From Bacteroidota bacterium (GTDB lineage: Bacteria; Bacteroidota; Bacteroidia; Palsa-948): a DNA stretch of 64,000 nt. This document shows positions 7,337 through 16,379 of this stretch, piece after piece. The first letter of the stretch is position 1. The number at the start of each line of letters is the position of its first letter. The DNA lies in contig JACQAL010000043.1 of the NCBI GenBank assembly GCA_016195025.1, forward strand, positions 1-64,000, read 5' to 3'. The position numbers were made by a program, and so were the translations under genes. Under the pieces are notes generated by a model. That model had not been told where the DNA came from. It saw only the letters and a program-made list of their open reading frames with translations, and searched no databases.

Positions 7337-10300
7337 ATGAAAAAATTTCAACTCCAACAGTTTATACTGCTTGCCGCAGTATTGTTTACTTCATCTCTCT
7401 TTGCCCAGGACTGGGTGAAAATGATGCAAGACCCCACTGTAAATTTCTTCGATGTGCAAAAAGCATTTAACCAGTATTACACAAAAGCAGAGAAGAAAAT
7501 TGAAAGAGAGAAAAAAGAAAACTACAAAATGCAGGCAACCAACCGCAATGAAGAAGAAGAAATGGAAGTTCCCGGCACTTCTATTTATAAACGCTGGGAA
7601 TGGTTTCAGCAGCCGCGGGTTTCCTCTACGGGCGAACGCTTTTCTCCCGATGCCGCATGGAGAGCATCGGAACAATATAAAAAAGGATTTCAAACGATGG
7701 GAACGAAAGGCGCAGGCAATTGGACAGAAATCGGACCCAAAACTTCTTCCGGCATGTCGGGTGCAGGACGCCTGAATACTCTCCGCATAAATCCAGGCAA
7801 CGCAAACACATTATATGTTTGCTCGCCTGCCGGTGGATTATGGACTTCTACCAATGGCGGTTCTTCCTGGTCGGTGATGACAGACCAGCTTCCGCAGGTA
7901 ATCGGCTGCACCGATCTGGCGTTTGACCCTACTAATTCAAACACCATGTATCTGGCAACAGGAGATGGAGAGGCAGGAGATAATTATTCGGTTGGATTAT
8001 TAAAATCGACCGATGGTGGAGTAACCTGGAATGCAACAGGGCTCTCGTTCAATCCCGCGCAATACCGCCTGCTAAGCAGAGTAATTGTAGACCCAACTAA
8101 TGGGAATAATATTTATGTAGCAACTTCTGCCGGAATTTATAAAAGCACCAATGCTGCTTCTACTTTTACTCAGGTATTAGCCGGTTCTTTTAAAAGCATG
8201 GAACTAAAACCCGGAACGCCCTCTACCATTTATTGCTGCGGAACAGAGTTTTATTATTCCACCAACAGCGGAAGCACATGGACAAAAGCAACCGGATTTC
8301 CGGCAGCAGCTTCCCTCAGCCGCCTGACGCTTGCAGTTTCTGCTGCCAGCGCCACTACTGTATATGTCAATTCAGGATTGGCAGCGCCTAATTACGGAGA
8401 AGACGGTTTTTACAAATCAACCAACAGCGGAGTAAGTTTTACCAAAGTGAGCACGCCTTCCGGATTCGGAAATCAGGAATGGTATGACTTGCCGGTGGCG
8501 GCAAATCCTTCCAATGCAAGCGAAGTGATGATTGGCGGACAAACTATTTTCTACAAATCTACTAACGGAGGAACATCCTGGTCGCAAATTGCAAGCACGA
8601 CTCACGTAGATTATCACGGTATTACCTATGATGCAACCACTCCCACCACCGTTTATATCTGCAGCGATGGTGGAGTTTATAAATCCACCAATGGCGGAAC
8701 TTCATGGAGTAACAGTAATAACAATTTAGCTATTGCAGAAATATACGGCTTCGGGCAATCAACTTCTGCTACCAATCCTATTATCACAGGACATCAGGAT
8801 AACGGAACCAATATCTGGAACGGCACTTCTTTCAATGCAACCATGGGAGGAGACGGGATGCTGGCATTTATCAGTTGGAGTAACAGCAACACCATGTGGG
8901 GTTCGCAATACAACGGCTCGCTGAATAAATCCACCAATGGCGGAGGTTCGTGGAGCACCATGTCGGGAATCACCGAAACTTGTCCTTGGGTTACGGAATG
9001 GAATGAAGACCCGATAACAGGAGGAACCGCTTATGCGGGCTGTGCAAATGTTTGGAAAGCCAGCGGAACAACTTTCACGAAGTTAACCGGAAACCTTGCC
9101 GGCACCAGCACGGTAACAATTACTTCCATTGGTGTTTCTCCTGCGAACAACCAAACAATATGGGCTGCAAAAGGAGGAACATTGTATAAAACCACTAATG
9201 GAGGCGGTTCGTGGTCAGCAATTTCTTCGCTGCCATCAGGAACCATTTCCGATATTGTTTGCCACAACACCGATGTGAACAAAGCGTGGGTTTCCTATTC
9301 GGGATATTCCAATTCATACAAAGTATACGAAACCACCAATGGCGGAACTTCCTGGACAAATCTTTCCGCTTCGCTTCCCAATGTGCCCATGAATTGCATG
9401 GCGTTCGATAAAAATTCAAACGATGGAATTTATGTGGGAACGGATATAGGAGTATTTTATAAAGATGCAACCATGACTGTGTGGCAGCCCTTCTATAATC
9501 AATTGCCCAATGTGGTGGTCAGCCAGATTGAAATGTATTATACAGGAAGTAAAATACGCTGTTCCACTTATGGAAGAGGCGTGTGGGAATCTACCTTATA
9601 TACACCCGGAGCGTATGCGCCTATGGCAAATTTCGGTGCCGATAAATATATAGGATGCCCCAGCATGGGAGTTCAGTTCACTGATTACTCTGCTTATCAA
9701 CCCACTTCGTGGAGTTGGTCTTTTCCTGGCGGAACCCCTTCTACTTCCACGCAGCAAAATCCCTTTGTAGTTTACAATACTCCGGGAACTTATAATGTTT
9801 CGCTTACTGTAACCAACGCCAACGGCTCCGACACAAAAACCGTGAACACTTATATCACCGTAAGCACCAGCCCCTATGCAGCGCCAAGCGCGACCGGAAA
9901 AAATTTCTGTGCGCCAAGTACTGTAACGCTGAATGCAACTCCTGCTGCTCCGGGAACTGTTCGCTGGTGGGACCAGCCCGCAGGCGGAAATCTTCTCGGA
10001 ACAGGAAATACGTATACTACTCCAACGCTTACTACCACCACAACTTATTATGTGGATGAATCTTTCCCTTCAGGAAGTTCTTATAACGTGGGCGAGTTGG
10101 ATAATACCATTGGCGCGGGCGCTATGTTCACCGCCAATGATATTCGCGGGCTTTACTTTGATGTAACGAAACCGGTAATCATTAACAGCGTTCAGGTGTA
10201 TTGCAACTCTACAGGAGTGCGCACCATTGAAATCATTGATGCGAACGGAAATCTTGTTACTGATACCACGCTGAATATAAACGCAGCCCCAAGCACGCTT

Positions 10301-10819
10301 CAAACGGTAACCATTAACCGCACGGTATATCCTGGAACCAGTTATTTTATCAAGTTCCGCGGAACGGTGGATTGTTACCGCAACTCGGCAGGAGCGGTGT
10401 ATCCTTACACTTCGCCAGATATTAATATTACAAACAGCAACGCGGGATTGCCTGGTTATTATTACTTCTTCTACAACTGGACATACACCGAAATTGTCTG
10501 CAACACCGCGCGCACTTCAGTTACAGTTACGGACACTTGTTTGACGGGAATGAATGATTTGTTCGCGAACAATTACATGGATGTTTATCCCAACCCAAGC
10601 AACGGAGTATTCAATGTTGCTTTCCATATTGATAATACCGATAACTATGTAATAAAGGTTGCAAACGCTGTCGGGCAAACTGTGTATGAAGAAAAATTAG
10701 AAAACTTCAGCGGAACATACTCCAATAAAATTAACCTTGCTTCCATGAGAAAAGGAGTTTACCTGCTGAGCGTTTCAAATTCGAAAAACCAATCCGTGAA
10801 AAAGGTGCTTATTTATTAA
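7337..10819 (+). CDS. Secreted BNR/sortilin-like propeller protein with PKD, Ig-like and T9SS type A sorting domains
   Basis: 1160 residues. The signal peptide ends near LFTSSLFAQ. Many BNR/Asp-box motifs of the STNGGSSW, STDGGVTW or STNGGTSW type (about residues 150-750) indicate sortilin-like beta-propellers, with a YGRGVWES closing blade. A PKD domain (FPGGTPSTSTQQNP, NVSLTVTNANG) follows, then a Cys-containing Ig-like domain and a lectin-like module. The type A T9SS domain runs from MDVYPNPSNGVF to the end. The protein should be exported across the outer membrane and released or anchored at the cell surface. Glycosidase activity is possible for BNR proteins, but no catalytic residues were identified. 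It has its own promoter and terminator. Confidence 0.9.
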   Translation: MKKFQLQQFILLAAVLFTSSLFAQDWVKMMQDPTVNFFDVQKAFNQYYTKAEKKIEREKKENYKMQATNRNEEEEMEVPGTSIYKRWEWFQQPRVSSTGERFSPDAAWRASEQYKKGFQTMGTKGAGNWTEIGPKTSSGMSGAGRLNTLRINPGNANTLYVCSPAGGLWTSTNGGSSWSVMTDQLPQVIGCTDLAFDPTNSNTMYLATGDGEAGDNYSVGLLKSTDGGVTWNATGLSFNPAQYRLLSRVIVDPTNGNNIYVATSAGIYKSTNAASTFTQVLAGSFKSMELKPGTPSTIYCCGTEFYYSTNSGSTWTKATGFPAAASLSRLTLAVSAASATTVYVNSGLAAPNYGEDGFYKSTNSGVSFTKVSTPSGFGNQEWYDLPVAANPSNASEVMIGGQTIFYKSTNGGTSWSQIASTTHVDYHGITYDATTPTTVYICSDGGVYKSTNGGTSWSNSNNNLAIAEIYGFGQSTSATNPIITGHQDNGTNIWNGTSFNATMGGDGMLAFISWSNSNTMWGSQYNGSLNKSTNGGGSWSTMSGITETCPWVTEWNEDPITGGTAYAGCANVWKASGTTFTKLTGNLAGTSTVTITSIGVSPANNQTIWAAKGGTLYKTTNGGGSWSAISSLPSGTISDIVCHNTDVNKAWVSYSGYSNSYKVYETTNGGTSWTNLSASLPNVPMNCMAFDKNSNDGIYVGTDIGVFYKDATMTVWQPFYNQLPNVVVSQIEMYYTGSKIRCSTYGRGVWESTLYTPGAYAPMANFGADKYIGCPSMGVQFTDYSAYQPTSWSWSFPGGTPSTSTQQNPFVVYNTPGTYNVSLTVTNANGSDTKTVNTYITVSTSPYAAPSATGKNFCAPSTVTLNATPAAPGTVRWWDQPAGGNLLGTGNTYTTPTLTTTTTYYVDESFPSGSSYNVGELDNTIGAGAMFTANDIRGLYFDVTKPVIINSVQVYCNSTGVRTIEIIDANGNLVTDTTLNINAAPSTLQTVTINRTVYPGTSYFIKFRGTVDCYRNSAGAVYPYTSPDINITNSNAGLPGYYYFFYNWTYTEIVCNTARTSVTVTDTCLTGMNDLFANNYMDVYPNPSNGVFNVAFHIDNTDNYVIKVANAVGQTVYEEKLENFSGTYSNKINLASMRKGVYLLSVSNSKNQSVKKVLIY

Positions 10820-10841
10820 TGTACTTTTCTTGGAGAAATGT

Positions 10842-10875
10842 AAAAGGGCTTGCGGAAATGCAAGCCCTTTTTATT
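10842..10875. terminator. Bidirectional intrinsic terminator
   Basis: Stem AAAAGGGCTTGC pairs with GCAAGCCCTTTT around a 6-base loop. It is followed by a T-rich run on the plus strand and by TTTTACATTT on the minus strand. It ends the BNR gene and can also end the convergent siaB-siaC-cyclase operon. Confidence 0.85.
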
Positions 10876-10943
10876 TTGTTTCAAGTGAAAATTATTTCAT
10901 GCTTTCTTCCCCATTGGGGTTTACTCACAGATTTTTTATTTTT

Positions 10944-12878
10944 TTAATTGTGTTTGTGAATGCTTCGCATTTCGCTGCTCTCCACAAAATACATTTCAAT
11001 CTCTCCTTTGTTCTTGGCGGGGATTTTTCCGCGGTGGGTGAATACTAATCCTTCAAGGTTTTGAAAACCTTGAAGGATTTGGTACGTTGCACCCGAAATA
11101 TTTATTTTTCCCGGCTCGCCAGAAGATTCCATTCGCGATGCAGTATTCACCGTGTCTCCCCAAATATCATAGGCGAATTTTTTATCGCCAACCACTCCTG
11201 CGGTGACGGAACCGCTATGGATTCCTATTCTTAATTGCCATTTATTATTTTGTTCTTTCATCCAAGATTGGATTTCGATTCCCGCTTTTACAATTTCTTC
11301 TGCGTGATTTGTGTTTGGAGTTGGCAATCCGCTTGCGCACATGTATGCATCACCAATGGTTTTTATTTTTTCAATATTGTACTTAGAAATAATTTCGTCA
11401 AATTTTTTGAAAAGGAAATCTAATTCTGAAACTAACTCTTCCGCAGAAAGTTTTTCGGCAATGGTGGTGAATCCTTTGAAGTCGGTGAACATGACGGTTA
11501 CGCTTTCATAATATTTCGGAGATGCTTTCCCTTTTGATTTTAATTCTCTTGCTGTTTCAACGGGAAGAATATTCAGCAAAAGTTTTTCTGATTTTTTTCT
11601 TTCGCGGAAAATGAAAATGGAAAGTATTAGCACAACTAATAATCCTCCCGCCACAGACCAAATCACAATCTTCTGCCGGTTCAACTGAGCATCTTGTAAT
11701 TCTTTGTCTTTGTTCAATAAATTTATTTGCTGTTCTTTCTTCTCAGTTTCATATTTGGTTTGCATTTCGGCAATTTGTTTGCTGCTTTCTTCGTTGAGTA
11801 AAGAATCTTTTAAGTCGGAATATTTTTTGTGGTATTCATAGGCATTCTTGTAGTCTTTTAATGAATCATAGGTAACCGAAAAACCTTCATAGGCATCTTT
11901 CCGGCCTTCCTTAAATCCAATGGAAGAAGTCAGCTTTAAACTTTTTTCATAGGAAGAAAGTGCTTTTGAATATTGTTTTAATTCCCTGCTGCAATTTCCC
12001 ATATTAACTAAAACCGCAGCAATGCTGTTTTTATCGCCTAACTCTTCCATAATGGCAAGACATTGCGAGTGATATTCCATGGCTTTTGAAAAATTTTTCT
12101 GTTCCTTGTAAACATTCCCGATATTGTTCAATGTGGAGGCAATATCTTTTTTGTCTCCAAGTTCTTTTTTTATTTTCAGCGATTGCAAATAATAGTCGAG
12201 CGCCTTTTCGTAATCCTTCTTTTTTTTGGAACGGTTGGCAATATCAACATAAACAATTCCGATATTGGTGAGCGATTTTGCATAGCCGCTTTTATCTCCC
12301 ACTTCTTTTTTCAACGCAAGTGATTTAAAATGGTATTCCAGGGATTTTTGATAATTTTTTTGACGCCAATATATAATTCCAATATTGTTCCATAATGCAG
12401 CAATTTCTTTTTTGTCGCCCATTTCTTCCCTGATTTTTAACGCTTCAAAATAATATTCGAGCGTCTTCGTGTAGTTTCCCAAATAGGAATTATCCACGCC
12501 AAGATTGTTAAGCGATTTTGCAATGCTTGCTTTGTCTTTTATTTCGCGGCTGATTTTCAGCGCCCGCTCGTGGCATTCCAGCGCTTTGTTTGAATTGCCT
12601 TTGTTTTTATGGAGGAGCCCGATAGCATTCAGCCAACTCGCCTCATTTTTTTTATCACCGGTCTTTTGCGCAAGCGCGAGCGCATCATTTCCATATTGCA
12701 GCGCTTTATCGGGCGCATTGTTGCATTCTTTGAAAAGAGAAACAAAGATTTTTAATTTAAGGGAATCAACTTCGGTCGAGTTCAAAATTTTTTCAAGCGA
12801 ATCAATTTTTTTTGACTGGGCGAAAAGCGGGGAAATGAAAAAAAAGCAGCATGAGAAAAGAAAAAATATTTTTTTCAT
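10944..12878 (-). CDS. TPR sensor-transmembrane-class III adenylate cyclase (copy 1, SiaBC-linked)
   Basis: 644 residues. A signal peptide (to about 21) is followed by seven to eight TPRs (about 60-350), a coiled coil ending at 400, one membrane helix (about 403-424) and a class III cyclase domain. Metal aspartates are Asp466 (FTDFKGFT) and Asp510 (KTIGDAYM). Purine selection by Lys506 and Asp571 (AYDIWGDTVN), with Arg582 in the transition-state motif, predicts ATP rather than GTP as substrate. The TPRs are predicted periplasmic and the cyclase cytoplasmic. The gene lies 51 bases downstream of siaC on the same strand, so SiaC may regulate it. An in-frame 33-base palindrome (11047-11079) sits inside the catalytic domain. 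Confidence 0.92.
   Translation of the reverse strand: MKKIFFLFSCCFFFISPLFAQSKKIDSLEKILNSTEVDSLKLKIFVSLFKECNNAPDKALQYGNDALALAQKTGDKKNEASWLNAIGLLHKNKGNSNKALECHERALKISREIKDKASIAKSLNNLGVDNSYLGNYTKTLEYYFEALKIREEMGDKKEIAALWNNIGIIYWRQKNYQKSLEYHFKSLALKKEVGDKSGYAKSLTNIGIVYVDIANRSKKKKDYEKALDYYLQSLKIKKELGDKKDIASTLNNIGNVYKEQKNFSKAMEYHSQCLAIMEELGDKNSIAAVLVNMGNCSRELKQYSKALSSYEKSLKLTSSIGFKEGRKDAYEGFSVTYDSLKDYKNAYEYHKKYSDLKDSLLNEESSKQIAEMQTKYETEKKEQQINLLNKDKELQDAQLNRQKIVIWSVAGGLLVVLILSIFIFRERKKSEKLLLNILPVETARELKSKGKASPKYYESVTVMFTDFKGFTTIAEKLSAEELVSELDFLFKKFDEIISKYNIEKIKTIGDAYMCASGLPTPNTNHAEEIVKAGIEIQSWMKEQNNKWQLRIGIHSGSVTAGVVGDKKFAYDIWGDTVNTASRMESSGEPGKINISGATYQILQGFQNLEGLVFTHRGKIPAKNKGEIEMYFVESSEMRSIHKHN
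11047..11079. repeat. 33-base perfect palindrome (IR33) inside cyclase copy 1
   Basis: Two 16-base arms (AATCCTTCAAGGTTTT and its complement) flank one central base. The window-strand sequence is identical to that at 56871-56903 and 58823-58855, although this gene is on the opposite strand. It encodes ILQGFQNLEG-like residues. Confidence 0.9.
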
Positions 12879-12929
12879 TTAAAGATAAAGTAACTTATTT
12901 GCCGGCAGAAAATTTCGTTGAGATATGCC

Positions 12930-13334
12930 TCAGGTTTCTATAAATTCAATCTGGAGTTTTTTGAGAAGTTTTGAAAACTCTTCGCCCGATTCCTTCATGT
13001 CTTCATCCCGCCTGTCGTAATACCATTTTGCTTTTACAGGGTAGCCCTCCTGCGCCATTTTATCTAATTGAAGAAGCACATCCATAATAAATTTGGCAGA
13101 AGTGGAATTGAAATAATCAAACTTAAATTCAAAAATTTTCGGAGGAATATTATTTACTTTATCTTTTTCCCAATACAAAACGCTTTGGTATTGCTGCAGC
13201 CATTCGAGCAGCGGAATATAAAACTTGCTTGTGTTTTCGGGGCGCGATTCTCCCGAAATCTCAAAGAAGTTTTTCAGCGGGTCGAAAACCACCTTGGGTG
13301 AAAAATCGCTGGGCTCTATTACTAATGCGTTCAT
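12930..13334 (-). CDS. siaC: SiaC-type regulatory phosphoprotein (DUF1987)
   Basis: 134 residues, the usual length. The family signature is clear: SPKVVFDPLKNFFEISGESR, the PLLEWLQQY helix, FDYFNSTSAKF and KWYYDRRDEDMKESGEEF. In Pseudomonas aeruginosa SiaC is phosphorylated on a threonine in the equivalent YFN-(S/T) segment; here Ser77, Thr78 and Ser79 are the candidates. Unphosphorylated SiaC there binds and activates the diguanylate cyclase SiaD. The gene starts 3 bases after siaB stops and precedes the TPR-adenylate cyclase, so the cyclase is the natural candidate effector. No GGDEF gene is present in this window. Confidence 0.88.
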   Translation of the reverse strand: MNALVIEPSDFSPKVVFDPLKNFFEISGESRPENTSKFYIPLLEWLQQYQSVLYWEKDKVNNIPPKIFEFKFDYFNSTSAKFIMDVLLQLDKMAQEGYPVKAKWYYDRRDEDMKESGEEFSKLLKKLQIEFIET

Positions 13335-13337
13335 AGT

Positions 13338-13904
13338 TTAGTTCAGGGGTATTTTTGCCTGTATAATATAAAAGGAAATTTCCTTTGTTACAGGACGAAA
13401 TTCATATTCCAGTTTGTTTCCCGATTTGATGGCGATGTCAATAATTCCCAGCCCGGCATTGTCTCTTTCCAGAGGCGATTCCTTTGCCAGCGTGGCGCGG
13501 TAATATTCCTGCAATCCTTTTTTATCGAGCGAATTCACGAGTTCAATTTTTTTTATCAGCAAATCAATCTGGTTGTTTGGAATATGATTGCCGGTAATGA
13601 TGAAATAAAATCCGTTACTGCGGCTTAACATGAAAATGGGAGGCGAATACCTGCCGAGCACTTTTTCAATGTCATTTGCAATCCAATGCTTGGCAATATT
13701 GTCGAGGCATTCCACAATAATTCCGTACAGGCGCTTTTGAGTAACAATATCCACATTGGAATTGCTCATGTCCTCCTTCAGATTTTTCAAAAGGGAAGTA
13801 GTTACCTGATGGGTAAGTTCGCCCATGAACGACATAATTACATTGCGCTCGTTCATGAACTGATGAATCTCCAACGCTTCAGTTATCTCTTTTGATTTTG
13901 ACAT
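13338..13904 (-). CDS. siaB: SiaB-type protein kinase (DUF6272)
   Basis: 188 residues from the chosen ATG. It has a GHKL-like ATP site: an N-box ECLDNIAKH (Glu65, Asn69) and a G-box NAGLGIIDIA (about 149-158). Family members phosphorylate SiaC on Ser/Thr in the cytoplasm. The frame is open to 13970, but a TAAATTTG promoter element lies within that extension and the extra residues are not family-like, so the internal start was preferred. It is first in the operon siaB-siaC-cyclase and is divergent from pyrH. Confidence 0.85.
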   Translation of the reverse strand: MSKSKEITEALEIHQFMNERNVIMSFMGELTHQVTTSLLKNLKEDMSNSNVDIVTQKRLYGIIVECLDNIAKHWIANDIEKVLGRYSPPIFMLSRSNGFYFIITGNHIPNNQIDLLIKKIELVNSLDKKGLQEYYRATLAKESPLERDNAGLGIIDIAIKSGNKLEYEFRPVTKEISFYIIQAKIPLN

Positions 13905-13942
13905 AAGGGGAGTTTCCGGGGATAAATGAAAACTCAGATTCA

Positions 13943-13950
13943 CAAATTTA
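13943..13950 (-). promoter_or_regulatory. -7 element for the siaB-siaC-cyclase operon
   Basis: Minus-strand TAAATTTG matches TAnnTTTG, 38 bases upstream of the chosen siaB start. A TTCG sequence lies 20 bases further upstream as a weak -33 candidate. Confidence 0.45.
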
Positions 13951-13998
13951 GGAAAATATTTTTTCTGCATCGAAAAAATAATTTTGGAGGAAATTGCA

Positions 13999-14006
13999 TA
14001 CCTTTG
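13999..14006 (+). promoter_or_regulatory. -7 element abutting pyrH (leaderless candidate)
   Basis: TACCTTTG lies only 5 bases before the GTG at 14012. Transcription would then start at or next to the start codon. Confidence 0.5.
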
Positions 14007-14011
14007 CGCTG

Positions 14012-14722
14012 GTGAAGTACAAAAGAATTCTCCTCAAACTCAGCGGTGAAGCCCTCATGGGCGAAAAACAATTCGGCATCGACCATAACCGCCTTCACCA
14101 GTATGCCGAAGAGATAAAACAAGTTGCCGATAAAAAAGTTCAGGTTGCCGTTGTAATCGGTGGCGGAAATATTTTTCGCGGCATACAAGGAAATACCGAA
14201 AATGATTTTGACCGCGTGCAGGGCGATTACATGGGAATGCTTGCCACGGTAATAAACAGCATGGCGCTGCAAATGTCTTTGGAAAAAGTCGGTTTGCAAA
14301 CGCGCCTTCTTTCCGCCATTAAGATGGAACAGATTTGCGAACCGTTTATTCGCAGAAGAGCCGTGCGGCATTTGGAAAAAGGACGAGTGGTGATTTTTGG
14401 AGCCGGAACCGGAAATCCTTATTTCACTACCGACACTGCCGCCTCGCTGCGCGCCATAGAAATTGAAGCCGATGTGATTTTAAAAGGCACGCGCGTGGAC
14501 GGAATTTATTCTGCCGACCCGGAAAAAAATAAAGATGCCATCCGCTTTGATACAATTTCTTTTGATGAAGTTTATAAAAGAAAACTTCAGGTAATGGATA
14601 TGACGGCATTCACACTCTGCAAGGAAAATAAAATTCCCATTATTGTTTTTGACATGAACAAGCCCGGCAACTTGAAAAAAGTTGTGGTGGGAGAGCAGGT
14701 GGGAACGCTGGTGGAATTTTAA
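14012..14722 (+). CDS. pyrH: Uridylate kinase (UMP kinase)
   Basis: 236 residues beginning [17 protein letters not shown], the typical PyrH N-terminus. Bacterial UMP kinases are hexameric members of the amino-acid-kinase fold that make UDP from UMP. Readable motifs are IGGGNIFRG, the [15 protein letters not shown] loop and the [14 protein letters not shown] substrate loop. A GTG start was chosen because it gives the family N-terminus and length; a TTG start at 13994 would put the promoter inside the gene. The stop overlaps that of the convergent LuxE-like gene by four bases. Confidence 0.95.
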   Translation: MKYKRILLKLSGEALMGEKQFGIDHNRLHQYAEEIKQVADKKVQVAVVIGGGNIFRGIQGNTENDFDRVQGDYMGMLATVINSMALQMSLEKVGLQTRLLSAIKMEQICEPFIRRRAVRHLEKGRVVIFGAGTGNPYFTTDTAASLRAIEIEADVILKGTRVDGIYSADPEKNKDAIRFDTISFDEVYKRKLQVMDMTAFTLCKENKIPIIVFDMNKPGNLKKVVVGEQVGTLVEF

Positions 14723-15741
14723 TTTGCCTCCATTAAACTACATCCGCGCAAATCGCTGTTATCCATTCTTCCCAGCACTTCGAATGAACCATCGCTGTGA
14801 ATTTTTCCTACATCCTGCGTGGCAATAAAAGAACAGGAATAAATATTTGCCAAATCAATAATGTTGAGCGCACCTGTTTTCCCCGGTGAAAGAATTTGAA
14901 ACGGGTCATTCACATCACGCGCGAAAACTTTCATCCATGGAGGAGATTTGAAAATTCCATTTCCTGTTGAATATGCTTGAGATAAAAGTTCTGTCATGCC
15001 ATACTCGGAGTGAATTTTTTTTATTCTGAATTTTTCAGAAAGAATTTTATGAAGTTGTTCGCGCGTGATTTCTTCTCTTCTTCCTTTCATTCCGCCCGTT
15101 TCCATTACAATTAAGTTTTCCAAACCCTCAAGCGGAGAAGACCCGCCTGCGGAACGGGCAGGAATTTTTTCTGCCAGTTCTAGCAAAGCAAATGAAACTC
15201 CGAATAAAATTATTTTTTGTTTTTTCTTCAGCAGGATATTAATTGCCTGCAAAATATTTTCATCTTTCGCAGTATAAAATGCACTGTATTTGTTTCGGCT
15301 CCTTTTTATCAAATCCATTGTCATATAAAGCAGCGAAGAATTTTTGTTTGCATAATAAGAAGGAAGAACGGCAAGAACGGCATACTGTTTTGGTTCTCCG
15401 TAAAAAAGTTGAAAACACTTCCGGAAATTTTTTTCGTAAATAGAAATATCGGAAACACAATGCTTACTTCTTTCCATTCCGCTTGTGCCGCTGCTGAGAA
15501 AAACTGATGACTGACGACTGACGACTGACGACTGGCGACTGATTATTTCATGCGTTTTAAAAAATTCTATCGGAAGAAATGGAATTTCCGAAGTGATTTT
15601 TATTTTTTCAGAAACAATTCCCAACTGCTCAATATATTTTTTATAAACAGGATTTTTTTTTGCCTGAAAGCGAAAAATTTTTAGCGCTGCCGCCTCAAAA
15701 TCTTTTTTGCTTCGGATGGAAAAAATTTCGCGCGGAGTCAC
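14719..15741 (-). CDS. LuxE/acyl-protein synthetase-like adenylating enzyme
   Basis: 340 residues. The [13 protein letters not shown] loop near residues 81-93 is the ATP-binding motif of acyl-adenylating enzymes. [13 protein letters not shown] and the C-terminal [17 protein letters not shown], followed by a short terminal segment, match the LuxE/PaaK-like family, which activates fatty acids and transfers them to an enzyme thiol. No luciferase or reductase gene is nearby, so a role in lipid or pigment assembly is more likely. Two repeats interrupt it in frame: six heptamers encoding [12 protein letters not shown] just before the ATP loop (15503-15544), and a GC-rich palindrome encoding PARSAGG (15141-15162). 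Both may be in surface loops. Confidence 0.8.
   Translation of the reverse strand: MTPREIFSIRSKKDFEAAALKIFRFQAKKNPVYKKYIEQLGIVSEKIKITSEIPFLPIEFFKTHEIISRQSSVVSRQSSVFLSSGTSGMERSKHCVSDISIYEKNFRKCFQLFYGEPKQYAVLAVLPSYYANKNSSLLYMTMDLIKRSRNKYSAFYTAKDENILQAINILLKKKQKIILFGVSFALLELAEKIPARSAGGSSPLEGLENLIVMETGGMKGRREEITREQLHKILSEKFRIKKIHSEYGMTELLSQAYSTGNGIFKSPPWMKVFARDVNDPFQILSPGKTGALNIIDLANIYSCSFIATQDVGKIHSDGSFEVLGRMDNSDLRGCSLMEAN
15141..15162. repeat. GC-rich palindrome inside the LuxE-like gene
   Basis: Minus strand CCTGCCCG, TTC, CGCAGGCGGG forms an imperfect stem in an otherwise A/T-rich gene. It adds about seven residues (PARSAGG) in frame. Confidence 0.6.
15503..15544. repeat. Six tandem heptamers (ACTGACG variants) inside the LuxE-like gene
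   Basis: Units read ACTGATG, ACTGACG (three times), ACTGGCG and ACTGATT. Forty-two bases keep the frame and encode a 14-residue SRQSSVV-type repeat. They resemble the short tandem heptamers (STRRs) described in filamentous cyanobacteria. Confidence 0.85.
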
Positions 15742-15750
15742 AGCAGAAAA

Positions 15751-16272
15751 TTACGGAAAGGTAATAGCAGGAGTGGAAATGCGGTTGCTTTTATTCCGCG
15801 CCTCGTCATACATATATACATCTAATTTAATCTTCTTAAAAACATTAATCCAGGGTTTTATCTTGGCATAAATCAATCCTTTCATGGGCTGGCTCTTTTC
15901 TCCCTCTTTTAAAACCAGCGGCACTCTGTAATAATAGGTAATAGTATCCAGGCGAGTTGTAGTATTAGAAGGAAAAGCAGGAGCCCAAATGCCCGATGAA
16001 TCCCAAAACTCAACCATATAAAAATTTCCATTCTTGAAAATGCCGGTTGAGTCGGCTTTCTCCAGCCCAATATCGCCTTCATTGTCGGTAAATGAAACAA
16101 CCAGTTCAACAGAATCTTTCGAATAGGGCATGGAGGGAAGAGGTTTTCCATAACTAAGAAAATTCTTATACGCAATAACCGGCTGCGAAGGGTATTCGGG
16201 CTTTTTTACGCAGGAATAAATAGTGGCACCTGCAAATAAGAATAATAGGAGGTATGGAATTCTAAGTTTCAC
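15751..16272 (-). CDS. Putative lipoprotein of unknown function
   Basis: About 173 residues from a GTG start (MKLRIPYLLL). A hydrophobic signal leads to a lipobox-like AGATIYSC, so the mature protein would begin at that Cys and be lipid-anchored. An SFTDNEGDIGLE segment resembles Ca-binding or beta-sandwich loops found in many Bacteroidota lipoproteins. I do not recognise a functional family. A TTG at 16278 would add two residues. It lies 9 bases upstream of the LuxE-like gene on the same strand, probably in one operon, with a TATATTTG element at 16289-16296. Confidence 0.75.
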   Translation of the reverse strand: MKLRIPYLLLFLFAGATIYSCVKKPEYPSQPVIAYKNFLSYGKPLPSMPYSKDSVELVVSFTDNEGDIGLEKADSTGIFKNGNFYMVEFWDSSGIWAPAFPSNTTTRLDTITYYYRVPLVLKEGEKSQPMKGLIYAKIKPWINVFKKIKLDVYMYDEARNKSNRISTPAITFP

Positions 16273-16288
16273 CTGCAATTTATAGAAA

Positions 16289-16296
16289 CAAATATA
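16289..16296 (-). promoter_or_regulatory. -7 element for the lipoprotein-LuxE operon
   Basis: Minus-strand TATATTTG, 16 bases upstream of the GTG start. No -33 box at the standard distance. Confidence 0.4.
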
Positions 16297-16379
16297 AGGA
16301 ATATTCTAACAAAAATTTTGCCCTGTCCAAGAATATTTGCATCTTTACAGTCCTGAAAAACAACTACACAACCATTCCA

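Noticed and set aside
10944-12878. Reading the cyclases as guanylate or diguanylate cyclases
   Set aside because: Lys in KIKTIGDAYM and Asp in YDIWGD are the adenine-selecting pair (guanylate cyclases have Glu and Cys or similar); no GGDEF motif is present.
13905-13970. Longer siaB starting at 13970
   Set aside because: The extension holds a TAAATTTG promoter element and is absent from the family pattern.
14719-15741. Bioluminescence operon (luxE)
   Set aside because: No luxAB, luxC or luxD genes are present; only the adenylating-enzyme family resemblance supports the name.
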